DNA of 64,000 nucleotides. Origin: Orientallactaga sibirica (taxonomy: Eukaryota; Chordata; Mammalia; Rodentia; Dipodidae). The number at the start of each line of letters is the position of its first letter. The stretch's first letter is position 1. The notes under the pieces are model-generated. The model saw nothing but the letters and a program-made list of their open reading frames with translations. It was not told where the DNA came from and made no database searches. The position numbers were made by a program, and so were the translations under genes. Below, in pieces: positions 1 through 11,082 of this stretch. The stretch lies in contig JAEOAD010000024.1 of the NCBI GenBank assembly GCA_036365145.1, positions 17,795,501 to 17,859,500 on the forward strand, given 5' to 3'.

Positions 1-284
1 TTTGCATCTAGCTTTACAAGGCTGCTGGGGAATTAAACCTGGGCAGGAAGGCTCTGCAGGCAAGGCCTCTTAACCTCGGAGCCTTCTCCCCAACCCCTTG
101 TCCCACAGTTGGAGGACACAGAGTATCATGGTGGGGAAAAGATGGCAGCAAAAGCCCGGTAACAGCTGGTTGCCCTGCATGTTCAGACAGGAAGCAGAGG
201 TTGACTGCTAGTGCTCCATCCACTTCCTGCTTTTTCCTCAGTCCTGGACCCCAGCCCATGGCTTGTGCCACCCACATTTACAGT
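1..284. other. Unassigned sequence
   Basis: I recognise no gene or repeat here. A minus-strand open frame at 14-277 has no recognisable domain and is read as chance. Confidence 0.5.
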
Positions 285-390
285 GGACCTTGACTCTTCA
301 GTTAAATCTTTCGGAAACACCCTTGTAGGTGCACTCAGAAATATGTTTCCATAGTGATTCTAAGTCCAGTTAAGTTGACAAGGAAGCTTA
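285..390 (-). repeat. MLT2-like (ERVL) LTR fragment
   Basis: The phrases ggaaacacccttgtaggtg, cactcagaaatatgttt and ccagttaagttgacaa resemble the terminal part of MLT2-type ERVL LTRs read in reverse complement. It is old, short and diverged. Another ancient LTR is possible. Confidence 0.45.
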
Positions 391-1207
391 ACCATCACTG
401 GTTGCTTTGTTTATTCTGAACCCCTTCTCTTAGTTTGACCCATTTCCAATGGCCTGTGCTCTGCTTTTCCAGAAAAGCCCTGTTCTGAAGCTGGTCTATA
501 ATTCTGCTTGCCTCTGTGAAACGTTTTCTGCTGTGCTTTTTTCATTTGCATTTGTTGGGTTTGATTTTGGCTCAGTTTACATCTATCTTCGCTTACTTTA
601 CAAGCCTCAGGTTTTCCCAGTGTTTTAAGGGCTTTGTTTCTTTAAAAGGTAGTTTAACTTGGAAGAAATTCTATGAAATAACGGTGGGTGGGGGCATCGG
701 GAACCAGACTGCCACTTTTTCCACAAGAGAGTTTGTTTGCCTATAAACACATGCCCTCCCAGACTTGATGCAGGCAGAAGATGAATGGCTGCGTCTAGAC
801 GTCTGTCACTGTCAGGGAAAGATTCAAACTCAAGATTGTTCATCTTGCCTTAGTTCGGCAGATCATTTATAACCAACAAACACTTCCTGAATCCTAAAAT
901 ACTAGGGAATAGAATCCAGGAAGAAAGACCCTTACCTGACCTTACCAGATCATCTACTTAAGGAGACAGAACAACAACGAAAGCGGCTGAAAGACACATT
1001 AGATGCCCTACAAAGGCCTAGGGTGAGTGTCAGCAGAATAGCATTAAGGACAATTACTCTGTCTTTCCATCCTGCTCTATCTGTTAAAGACATTGTTTAC
1101 TCTACCTTCCACCTAGATATATTAAGGTTCAAATGAAAAGAATGTAAAAATCTCAGACAAATTAAGCAGCTGTAATCATGTCATTGGAAACTTAATATTA
1201 ATGCATC
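391..1207. other. Mostly unique DNA; possible MIR remnant near 860-1000
   Basis: No gene is seen. Around 860-1000 the order of a 'cacttcctgaatcctaaa' block, 'ctagggaatagaatccagg' and 'cttacctgacc' is reminiscent of the 5' half of a MIR SINE, but divergence is high. A plus-strand frame at 516-746 has no supporting features. Confidence 0.4.
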
Positions 1208-1450
1208 ATTTTTTTTTTTTTTAGAAAGAGAGAGAGAGAGAGAAAGAGAAAGGAGAGAAATGAAATTAGCACATCAGGGCCTCAGCCACTGCAATCGAAC
1301 TCCAGAAGCTTGTGCGCCACCTAGTGGGCATCTGCAACCTTGTGCTTGCCTCACCTTTATAAGTCTGGCTAACATTGGATCTGGAGAGTCGAACATGGAT
1401 CCTTAGGTTTCACAGGCAAGTGCCTTAACTGCTAAGCCATCTCTCTAGCA
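1208..1450 (-). repeat. DIP-like SINE (B2 superfamily), reverse
   Basis: Read from the minus strand this ends in an A-run (the T-run at 1208 onward), preceded by a CT-rich block (gagaga on plus). It begins with the tRNA-like head, seen here as gctaagccatctctctagc. The body carries gaactccagaagcttgtgc and gtgcgccacctagtgggc. Confidence 0.88.
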
Positions 1451-2487
1451 CTGAATCGATATTTTGCTAACTATCCTGTTTTAAATGGAAAAGATATTTC
1501 TTTGTATCAGTTAAACTTTCATGTGTCAGGCCAAGGATACAGGTCTGTGATGGAACTGCTTGCTTAACATGCACAAGGCTTGACACATAGGACCACAGAG
1601 AAAATAAAAAGCAGAAAATGTGGAAAAATGCCCAGGCCCCAAATCCACATTTAACTTCTTTATATTAGAAGTTAGGGTTGTTAGAACTATCCTAACATGT
1701 TACCAAGAAAGATCCATTCCAAGGTACTTTCTGTCTAGTGATGTAACTAGAACATATCCCAAAGGTACAGACAACCCTTTATTCTTAATGCCAGACTCTG
1801 GAACTTCTTATGCCTTTGAAGTATTTTTTAAAAATTATCTTAGAAATTCTACCTCTCCCTTTGGAAAAAAAAAAGCCACTTTCATATCCAGAGCTATCTC
1901 TGGTAAGTCTAAGACTTGAACCTGCCATTACTTGCCAGTGATTGGCTCAGTCAAAGCTTATGAAGCAGCTCAGACCGTAGAGAAGTAAGAAGATGCCACC
2001 TTGTGACTATCTGCAGGAACGACCCTTGCTTACGGGAAAGCTACAAGGTGGAATAGTATCTTGGGCAGTTGGGTTGCCATATTAAAATATAATGAACTAG
2101 GCTTTCTATCCCATAGTTCTGGAAACCAGAACTCTGAGTTGATGGAGTCAACATGGGCAAACCCAACAAGAAATTCTTCTGCTACTCCACGGCCAGTGAA
2201 TTTTATTGTCGTTGTTGTTGTTTTCCACAAAATGTAGTCTTGCAGCATAGTTAAACAATTCTTATTAGAACCATACATATATTCTTTGTAAGTGTATTTG
2301 ATGAACTAGACATAGAAGGGGTAATAGGCACTGCTTTCCAATTTTCCATTTTATGACTACTGTAAAACTGTTTAGAGACCCTACATCTCTTAGGATTGCT
2401 TAAGCTTTCCCAAAAGATAAAATAATAGAACTAATTTTGTAGGGAAGCCAGATGAATGTGTACTTTTTAATGCTAAACTATAGTTAT
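1451..2487. other. Unique AT-rich DNA
   Basis: No repeat family or gene is recognised. Open frames at 1620-1919 (plus) and 2030-2278 (minus) have low-complexity or irregular composition and no motif, so they are not annotated as genes. Confidence 0.5.
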
Positions 2488-2536
2488 TATTTTTTTCCTT
2501 TTTCTTTATTGGAGAGAGACAGATATATACACACAC

Positions 2537-2593
<57 letters not shown>

Positions 2594-2766
2594 GAATGGG
2601 CAGCTGGGAACAAACTCCAGACGCATGTGCCACCTTGTGGGCAAGTGCAGCATTGCGCCCTTGAATCACTTTTTGCATCTGGCTAAATGTGGGACCTAGA
2701 GATTGGAACCAGTGTTCTTAGGCTTGGCAGGCAGGTGCCTTAACCACTAAGCCATCTCTCCAGGCT
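2488..2766 (-). repeat. DIP-like SINE, A-tailed subtype, with an internal TAGA microsatellite
   Basis: The minus-strand copy carries the subtype signature 'ttgcgccc..aatcacttt..gcatctggctaaa' with 'gattggaacc' and 'ttcttaggcttggcaggcaggtgcc', ending in ccatctctccagg. The usual GA-rich region has expanded into about 16 tagatagata-type repeats (about 2536-2596). Confidence 0.85.
2536..2596. repeat. (TAGA)n microsatellite
   Basis: Near-perfect tetranucleotide array inside the DIP copy, probably grown from its GA-rich segment. Confidence 0.95.
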
Positions 2767-3436
2767 TTTTTTTTTTTTTTTACATAGGTTATATATTGTC
2801 TTATATCCCCTCTTCCCCTGGTCCCCAGGTATAGTTAGAATTAACTTAGATATTAAATGAAAGCATATGTAGTGCCAAATGTCAGCATCCCTAATGTGAG
2901 AGCAGGAGGATGTGGACTGCTGTAGAGGAAAGCCATATGGGATTTTCCTCCTGAAGAAGCTGCTGGTCTCACTCAACTTGGCAGAGCATCCAGTACTTCT
3001 CCAGGTTTGCAAATGAGCAGTAGTGGTTGTGAACACTCAAAACCAGGACCACAGAACCAAAAATCACTTAGAAAAACTGAAATTCAAAGACTCCAGGGAC
3101 AGAACTAGATGTCTAAAAAAAAAAAAAAAAACCTCCAGGTAGAAGGCAGAAATCAATATAACGTCCACAACAAGAGTAATCCTGAAATCAAAATGTTAAC
3201 ATGTCATAGCCAGCCTGGCTGCATATACATTTCCAGAACAGCTGTCCTCACTATTCCCAGGGACACACAGATACCATATAGAGACCAACATGTACACGAT
3301 GGCTAGGAAAATAACAAGGGCTTCAAAGACAGCTAGTGATGACAAAATAAAAACTAGGACTTAAAATGCTTAAGCATGCATAACCACATTACCATGAAAT
3401 AAAGAAATCGCTGCTGTGGGAAAAATCTGAATGCAG
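2767..3436. other. Unique DNA with short T and A runs
   Basis: Contains a T-run at 2766-2780 and an A-run at 3114-3131. A rejected open frame at 2740-3036 depends on the T-run and SINE edge. No gene is seen. Confidence 0.5.
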
Positions 3437-3645
3437 GGCTGGGGAGATGGCTCAGTAGTTAAAAGTACTTGCTTGCAAAGCCTGGTAGTCCAGGTTCATG
3501 CCCTCAGTTATGCCCATGTAAAACCAGATGCACAAAGTGGCACATGCATCTGAAGTTCATTTAGAACAGCAAGAAGCCCTGATACATCCATTGTCTCCCT
3601 CCCTCTCCTTCTCCCTCTCTCCTTCTCTCTCTCCCCTTGCAGATG
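3437..3645 (+). repeat. DIP-like SINE
   Basis: The head gggctggggagatggctcag leads into tgcttgcaaagcc, then a cagatgcacaaagtggcac body and a CT-rich 3' block ctccctctctcc. The tail is degenerate. Confidence 0.8.
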
Positions 3646-3829
3646 TTATAGTAATTATTAAGGTTGACAGCTCTCAAGCATATTCAAGGGTATTAGTGCC
3701 AAGAATATTTAATAGTTGGGAAATAGTATGGATCAAGTATCTTACATAATTCTTCCACCAAAAGACACCAAGATCAACTGAAATTCATATCCAGATTGAA
3801 AGACAGCCAACTGGTAAACAACTGCAAAT

Positions 3830-4190
3830 CTGCTACACACACACATAGGCCCATCTGAGAAGATTAAATGAACTGTAGCCTGCTGGACAGTGGTTATCAA
3901 CTGCAGCCTGCACCAATCGGTTATGTAGATGACTGTCAATATCCAAATCTGAAATAATTTCAGTGATGGGAACAAACATTAAATATTTACCAGCTGGTGC
4001 CGCGGGATCAATCGGTCCATCTCTCTCCCCAGAGTACACACAATAATAAATGAATAGACTTGGGCTGCCAGCAGCAAGGAAAGGTTGCCTGGAGATTGGA
4101 AATCAATGATACCGCCACAAGCACATCGATAGGTTAAGCGGTAAATGGAGGATGCTGTCAGTTTTCAAAACTGCTAATATTTTAAAGGAG
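3830..4190. promoter_or_regulatory. Candidate conserved noncoding element
   Basis: A repeat-free, non-coding stretch with more CpG and more complex composition than its AT-rich surroundings. Visible motifs are a CCAAT (caccaatcgg), FOX-like sites (aacaaacattaaatattta) and clustered ATCGAT/ATCGG words, around 'gccgcgggatcaatcgg'. No frame is open throughout. The function is inferred from composition only, with no alignment available. Confidence 0.3.
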
Positions 4191-6894
4191 GAAAAGTGAA
4201 AGGGAATTCTTTTTCTTGTGTTTGCTTTATTTATTTTCAAATTTATAAAATGAATTCTTATGAAATCCTGAGCCAAATGTACTTTTTAAAAGAACATCTT
4301 GTCCCAAACTAACAATGTCTCCCAACACTAAATCCAGTTCCCGTCAATCTGTCCCTAAAAATATTTTAGGTTCAGAATTTCAGCTCTTGTCTAATGTTAA
4401 GAAAAAGTATGATGACTAAACTTCTTGAGGCGGAATGAGAGATGAAGTTATAATAAATAGTGCCAAGGAAACCTATAAAAGAAGAAAAAAAGCAATTTTC
4501 TTTTCTTCTCTGCTTTATTCTGTAAGATCTCATGGCTTCTAGGATAGGCTGAGCTAAGGTAGTTCCCAAAACAGGACTCATAGAAAATTTTCCTGCCAAG
4601 GTTGTATCTTAGAAATAAAGATATTGGGTTTTAAGAGTAGATTTACTCTTGTAAGCTTATTTAAGGGAATGGTTGAAAGTCAGAGCTCCTATAAAACGCT
4701 GATGGGACTTTTGTATATCCCTCAGTGAGATGCTCCGGGCCATCCAGCTCAGCCAGGGCCACCCTTCAGGCTTTTTGCCCTCTCCATCTCAATAGAGGAC
4801 TATGTGACAGATTGTAATTCAAGAAACAGTTGGGTGAATCCCAGGGCACATCAGCCAAAAGCTTTGTCCCTGACTAAAGCATCATATGAACCTGAACCAA
4901 ACACTTGGTCCTCATGAACCCTATCAATGAAACCCAGTGACAGTTATGCTAAGGGAATGCTTTGGTACAGTCTTTTTGAAAAGAGCTGCTAGTAATTAAA
5001 GAGAGATAAGAGATACAGTTTAGTACCCCAAAGAATGCTAGACAAGAGAAGCATTTCAGAACCTCAAAATACCTTTTCCTTCAGCTGCTATTTAGAAAAA
5101 TGCTATTTCTTATATGGTAATATTCAGCTGAATTCAGAATATTTGAGGAAAGCAAAAAGTCTTCTTATAGCTCTTCCTTATCATAAAATCCACTCCTTTT
5201 AGTACATATTATTTGCTAAAATAATGGGTTCTGTTATGTAATTTTCAGAGTATACAACGAGCTAAGATGATTCCCTGCCCCCCCCCCCACCATCCCTCTC
5301 TCTCGTACCCTCCTTTTCACTGGCCCTTCTTTTCAAGGTAGTCACTCCTCCCTTTTACGTATTTTTAAAATGAGACCCATGATTTTATACATTCTATGCC
5401 TGTATTTTCCAGTGTGCAATACTTTTAGTTTCTGAAAAGTCATGCTACTTTTCTATAGAATCTATATATTTTTTGAAAACTTGAAAGAGTATAAAGCATT
5501 AATTAGCAAAATATATCATGAAGACACACATACATCAATTATAATTGTTTAATTAATTAATTAATTCTGTGGTCCTACTATACAACTTCTACAAATTTTA
5601 TAAATCCTGCCATGGGACAAGACCAGCCAGTACATTTTTTTTTTTTTTTTTTTGTAGCTGCTCATATCAAGGCACGTCTAAAGGATAAATGCCAATATGC
5701 ACCTCTTACAGGAAAAGTGACTTCATTCCATAGACACTCAATATTCACTAGTTGCCCTTTTCTTACATACTGCTGTTACATGCTAGAAGGTAAAGACACA
5801 CATGGATAGTTTAACAGAATAGCATGCCATCTCATGTGCTTGTAATCAAGATTAGCTTGAGTGTGAAAACACACATGCAAAAAGAAAAAAATATTTCAGT
5901 CCCTCATACTTCCTCTTGGTGTGAGTATTGCACATCTTTGGAAGGCAGAAGTCTTTGAAGATTCATGCCAGAGACGTTTGAAACCCTTCAAGGATTTCAG
6001 AAGAAGCTGTAATAGTAAAAGATTTTCATTAGTATTTTCTTAAGAACAGAGAGAAATCAAATGTCCCTGTGTCCTTCTTGTTCCTATGATAGGTGATAGG
6101 AAACGATGTGCCACAGTGCATAATACAGGGAAAGGAATTTGATGGGCGGAAAAACATCACAAGTAGAATGATGATCCAAAGAAAGTGGAGCAGGGAAGGC
6201 GAAGAGGGAGGAAGTCGGAGGAAGCAGGGGGAAATCACCACCTTGGTAGAGGTAAGGCTAAGAAACAAGTCTAGTGAGTGTAAGTCTGTGCTGTATTTCT
6301 TCTTAATACTCTGTTTCTTGATACATAACTTGAATTTCTTACATAGTTCCCACCCCATATTCCACCTCCAGCACATGTTCAAGAAACACTATAAATAAAT
6401 GCACACACACACACACACCCCTTTCTTACTGATGGAAATTTTTAATAAATCCATTGACTTACTCTATTCCAAATCTGGGTTAATACAAGCTTAACAAGGA
6501 GGAGCATGCCTGGTGAGGCACTACTGAGTATCGGGATAGTTATATGTACAAAATCTATAGATGGGGAAGATCTTTCTAGAGTGTAAGACCTAAGCCTGGT
6601 ACAATGAAATGGCTTATTTTTTTAACAAGAATTCCACAACAACATAAAGATAGTTTTAAGAACTTAGAAGGGGATCATACAAGTGAAGGGTATTAAAACG
6701 AAGTTTTATTCACTTTAAAGTAAATCCACTTTTGCCTATAAGTCAGTAGTCGAATTTGTGGGATTCTTTTTCTAAAAAATATATACTAATGTGGTGGTGC
6801 TGTGCAAGGCTGCTCATCACATTAGAAACTGAGAAGCCAGGACAAAGAAGAAAGGGAAATGGGAATGAACTTTTAAAGTTTTTAACATGTTCTG
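4191..6894. other. Unique AT-rich DNA; possible L1 3'UTR scrap near 5250-5400
   Basis: A C-run (5276-5289) followed by 'tctctctcgtaccctcc' and 'actggcccttcttttc' recalls reversed rodent L1 3'UTR, with weak support. A (TTAA)n stretch lies at 5548-5565, a T-run at 5635-5653 and a short CA run at 6402-6417. No gene is recognised. Confidence 0.4.
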
Positions 6895-7018
6895 GTGATA
6901 TTTATTTACTAATATGTTTACTTTGTTTTTTGACAATTTTGTGCATAAATATAATATTGTTTGGTGTTATTCACCCCCATTACTTTCTCTTGCCCACCTC
7001 CCACTCCTCCTGAATTTT
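6895..7018 (-). repeat. L1 3'UTR fragment (Lx-like), reverse
   Basis: The series ttgacaattttgtgcataaa, then 'attcacccccattactttctcttgcccacctcc', then cactcctcctgaa matches the reversed 3'UTR arrangement of old rodent L1 elements. No ORF2 sequence is attached. Confidence 0.6.
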
Positions 7019-8220
7019 AAAAGGTTTTCATAAAGTTAATGCTTATCATTAATTATCCAAATCATTTCCTATGTGCCCATCTTTAACACAGTCTTTTAAT
7101 TAAATGCCTGCCTGATATGGAAATCATCTCATTATGTTGCTATAATCAGATAGGAACAGTTTATGTCATTACATTTAAACACATAGCAATTTCCAGTGTC
7201 AAGGTATATTTATATATTTCTGATTGAAATTTTATTCAGTTATTCCTACTAAAACTTGCCAAGAATCTGCATAAATTAGAGACCAAATTATTATTTTTAT
7301 AATTATGGGAAAAAATAGAAAATAAACTTTCTTTAACACTTCTAACAGTGAAGGATGTGAATCTGAGAAAGAAGAGAAAGGCACTTTACTGTTGGTATGC
7401 TTTGACTGTTGGTCAAACTTTCCTTAGAGTATGCTTTTATGCCAACTCAGTGCCTTTTGTTCCAGAAATTTTCACTAAGAAGTCAGATAACAACATCAGG
7501 AAAAAAATAAACAGTATGTCCCTGAAGCAGATTCTTAATCTAAATAGCATTTTTCCTCCTGCATCCATGTTGACTTTGTGCTTCATGACAGAACGCAAAA
7601 GGAACAGGAAGTAAATTTATCTGATGGTTTTGCTTTGCTCTCTATGTGCAAACTCCCTTACCAGTCTCCTGGTAACCACTTTAGCTTTCTTTGGAGGACC
7701 ATACACTTGCTTATTCCTCTGGTCTCCTGGGTCTGTCTGGAGGGCTCTGAAGAGAGAGAGAGAGAGATGATTCAGGCCAGACCAATTGGACTTTCTTTCC
7801 TAGGAGACTGCATTCATTAGTAGCTGAATTTAAAAAATAACAAAATAAAAATAACAACATCTGGAAGCCATTGGGCTGTTTGCAAGCACACTGCCCAAAC
7901 AAGATTCTGTCAGTGGACTCTTAGCAATTTTCTGGAACAGTGTTTCCAAAGACATGGAGATTCAGCAACTTCTCAGAATCTGCTGGCTATACATAATCAC
8001 CCCCACCTAGTCCTCATAGGCTTCAGTTAGGCTTCTGCTTAAATTACAAGCGCTGGTCTTTGTTGGTGGAACCAAAATGCCTACCACGGGAATAGAGAGT
8101 GATCGATCACCAAGTTCAGAGGGCTTCACTTCTGATTTTCAAGTGGCATTCATTTACCTCCGTAAACTTGAAGTAATCTTTGAGGGAATTCAGAATGCTG
8201 TCTTCAAAATAAAGCTCAAA
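7019..8220. other. Unique DNA
   Basis: No gene or repeat family is recognised. A short GA run lies at 7752-7768. An open frame starting at 8077 runs on into a B1 and a CA repeat and is rejected as a gene. Confidence 0.5.
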
Positions 8221-8381
8221 CTAGGCACAGCTGCTCATACCTACAATCCTAGCACTGGGGACACTGAGCAGGGAGACTCCCCACAAATTCAAGGCCAACC
8301 TAGGCTCCATCATGAATTCCAGACCAGCTTGATTTACAAGCGTGAGACCCTATCTCATAAAAGCCAAAAACAAACAAAAAG
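8221..8381 (+). repeat. B1 SINE, diverged
   Basis: 7SL-derived B1: cacagctgctcatacctac (A box region), then 'aggccaacctaggctcc' and a caaacaaaaag tail. Confidence 0.85.
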
Positions 8382-8405
8382 AATTTTACAATCGCTCCTT
8401 CTTCA

Positions 8406-8406
<1 letters not shown>

Positions 8407-8450
<44 letters not shown>
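8407..8450. repeat. (CA)n microsatellite
   Basis: About 20 CA units directly between two B1 copies. Confidence 0.95.
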
Positions 8451-8474
8451 TGCAACCTAAAATTCAGCTCCCAG

Positions 8475-8670
8475 AGCCAGGCTTGATGGTGCATGCCTTT
8501 AATCCCAGCACTCAGGAGGCAGAAGTAGGAGGATCACTCTGAGTTTGAGGCAACCCTGAGACTACATAGTGAATTCCAGGTCAGCCTGGGCTAGACTCTA
8601 CCTTGAAAAACCAAAAATAAATACATACATACATACATACATACATACATACATACATACATACATACAT
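8475..8670 (+). repeat. B1 SINE with (ACAT)n tail
   Basis: The B1 body runs from ccaggcttgatggtgcatgc to ctaccttgaaaaacc. The A-rich tail has become an ACAT tetranucleotide array (about 8622-8670). Confidence 0.9.
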
Positions 8671-9667
8671 TATTAATAATGTAAATAAAATAAAATTCAG
8701 CTCCCTTTACTCTTGACCAAATCTTCAATATCAGACCAGAGTGTCTCAGATGGAAATTCCTCACAGGAAATTCTTTGTATCGAGTTCTTCTAAGATATTT
8801 GGGTTAAGAAGAGCATACCCTATGGTTTGAGACCTCTCTCAGAGTTTTCTCCCTTTCTAAAATTTGCATTACCTTTGGAAGATTGTTAGTTAGAATTAGT
8901 TCTCTTTTAAATCAGTTAAAACAGTCTGGCAGGTTTGTGTTTGTCTGTGTTTGTATAACTCAAAGGAGATTAATTTTGAAAAATTGAACTTGGCAAGCCA
9001 GTTACCTCTAAAGGCAGCCTAATTGTTTTATCTATTTAAACAACAAAAACAAGTAGACAGAGAGACTTCCTGGTAATTTTCCAAGCTCAGCACTTCCCTG
9101 ATGCTTTCCCTATCAGCCAAGGAGGTTACCACAGGTCATTCAACTCTGCACAGGAAGAGCGAGTGCTCTGTGGAATCACTTGGGAAAGACTTGGGGAAGG
9201 TCCAGGCCTTCTCTCTCCCTCCCAAAGACATTCATCAACTACAGAGCTGTATGCTCTGTCTTCAGTGTACATTCTCTAGAGTTGGGCCAAATTATGTTCC
9301 AGACTTAACGGATAAAGTACTTTTAAAACAAAGTCAAGTTTTATGTCCAGTGTGATATGATGTTAAATATTCCTTACAATTATTAACAATCCCATAACAA
9401 CCTTTGACCTTTTTCCTAACCATACTTCTGAATCACTGAAATTAGGATAAGCCTTGTCAACAAGCACACCATCTAACATTTTAGACTTCTCGTCATCCAC
9501 ACTTCAGGCAGGGTAAGTGAGGGTAAAGCATATGCTTTTAGCTACATCTATATTTACATATTATTTTTACCTAATATACAAAAACATGAAGGTTGTACAT
9601 ATTAATTGGGGAGCACCATGTATGTGTATGTTGAGTGATGTTTAAGTCAGCTGAATCATATTTAGCT
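8671..9667. other. Unique DNA
   Basis: No recognised gene or repeat. The 84-codon plus-strand frame at 9101-9355 shows no motif. Confidence 0.5.
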
Positions 9668-9840
9668 CAGGCAGGTGTGGTGGCGCACACCTTTAACCCC
9701 AGCAATTGGGAGGCAGAGGTAGGAGGATCGCCATGAGTTTGAGGCCACCCTGAGACTACATGGTGAATTCCAGGTCAGCCTGAGCTAGAATGAGACCTTA
9801 CCTCAGAAAACCAAAAAAGAAAAAAGAAAAGAAAAAAAGC
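9668..9840 (+). repeat. B1 SINE
   Basis: Complete B1 with ggcgcacacctttaacccc, the gaggccaccctgagactac segment typical of this genome's B1s, and an A/G-rich tail. Confidence 0.93.
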
Positions 9841-9885
9841 ATAATTAGATCCTCAAATATTCATCATTTCTTTGTGATGAAACCT

Positions 9886-10040
9886 TTTTGGTTTGTTTGC
9901 TTGTTTGAAATAGGGTCTCTTGTAGACCACACTGTCCCCAAACTGTCTATGTAGCTTTGACTGGCCTTGATTTCCTGGTACCTCTGCCTCTACCTCTTAA
10001 ATGTTAAAATTGGATGGCACCAGTATTCCCTATTGCACCT
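9886..10040 (-). repeat. Old B1-related SINE, reverse
   Basis: gaaatagggtctcttgtaga, then 'tatgtagctttgactggcc' and 'tacctctgcctctacctc' form a reversed, strongly diverged B1. It is clearly older than the neighbouring B1 at 9668-9840. Confidence 0.65.
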
Positions 10041-10088
10041 GATGAAAACATTCAAAATCCTTCTTCAAGCTTTCTGAAATATATCTCT

Positions 10089-10361
10089 AGTGACCCTGCT
10101 ATGCAATACAGCACAGAGCTACAAGTCCTTATCTAGTGACCCTACTATGCAATACAGCACAGAGCTACATGTCCTTATCTAGTGACCCTACTAGGGATAT
10201 AGCACAGAGCTACATGTCCTTATCTAGTGACCCTACTAGGGATATAGCACAGAGCTACATGTCCTTATCTAGTGACCCTACTAGGGATATAGCACAGAGC
10301 TACATGTCCTTCTCTAGTGACCCTACTATGTGCTATAGCACAGAGCTACATGTCCTTATCT
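10089..10361. repeat. Six-unit 45/46-bp minisatellite
   Basis: Six head-to-tail units of 46, 46, 45, 45, 45 and 46 bp. Each starts agtgaccct and ends gtccttatct (unit 5 ends gtccttctct). Units 1, 2 and 6 have ctatg plus one extra base; units 3-5 share the ctagggatat variant. The shared variant suggests recent spread of one unit type. Five of the six units keep one frame open, but no gene context exists. Confidence 0.97.
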
Positions 10362-10439
10362 AGCCATAACTAAATATTTCCTGATAAACTTCTCCTTATC
10401 TTTTCCCATTCTCCACCCCTGTGTCCAACCTTTGTCTGT

Positions 10440-10712
10440 TACCATTCTACTCTCGTGTTTTGTCATGTCTATTTTATATTCCACATATGAGTAAGATGGT
10501 TCCTTTACCTTTCTTTCCTTTTTTTCCTTTCTTTCCTTTTCTTTCCTTTCTTGATGATCTCCAGGTCCATCCACATTGTCACATTGACAGGATTTCATGT
10601 TCACGGCTGAACAATATTCCCTAGTACATATGCACATTTTCTGTATCCATTCATTAAGTAATGGGCAATCAGATTTCTTCTATCTTTTGTCTATTGTGAA
10701 ATAGCTAACCAC
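10440..10712 (-). repeat. L1 3' end, reverse
   Basis: 'ccacatatgagtaagatgg', then 'ggatttcatgttcacggctg' and 'aacaatattccctagtacat', then 'cattcattaagtaatgggca' and 'ctattgtgaaatagc' reproduce the reversed end of mammalian L1. Between them lies an expanded cctttctttcc tract (10500-10550). Confidence 0.75.
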
Positions 10713-10865
10713 ACCTATAACCCAATAGATAGCATTTGCCAACACAGAGCTTGTATGGTATGGCGCCAAAAAGAGATGTAAGTCTTTGTAGCACTTCTGT
10801 GTCCTCTTTAGAAAACAAAGTTGAACTTGAATATTTATAAGGACTCATTAAAATAGCCACATGAG

Positions 10866-11082
10866 GGGGCTGGAGGGATGGCTTAGCAATTAAGGCATTT
10901 GCCTGCAAAACCAAAGGACCCAGGTTTGATTCCCCAGGACTCATGTTAGCCAGATGCACAATGGAGCACAAGAGTCTGGAGTTTGTTTGCAGTGGCTGGA
11001 TGCCATGGCACGCCCATTCTCTCCCTCTCTCTCTTTCTCTCTCTCTCCCTCTTTCTCTGTCAAATAAATAAACTTTAAAATA
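10866..11082 (+). repeat. DIP-like SINE
   Basis: Full copy with head gggctggagggatggcttag, B-box-like aggtttgattcccc, body gccagatgcacaatgg, a CT-rich block and a caaataaataaac tail. Confidence 0.93.

Noticed and set aside
2390..2678. Frames with repeated Ile-Tyr-Leu-Ser
   Set aside because: Direct translation of the TAGA microsatellite in reverse.
8077..8460. 127-codon plus frame
   Set aside because: Only the first part is unique; it then crosses a B1 and a CA repeat (His-Thr run), so it is a chance frame.
10136..10363. Frame encoding a repeated 15-residue unit
   Set aside because: It is a by-product of the 45-bp minisatellite period being a multiple of three; no gene context.
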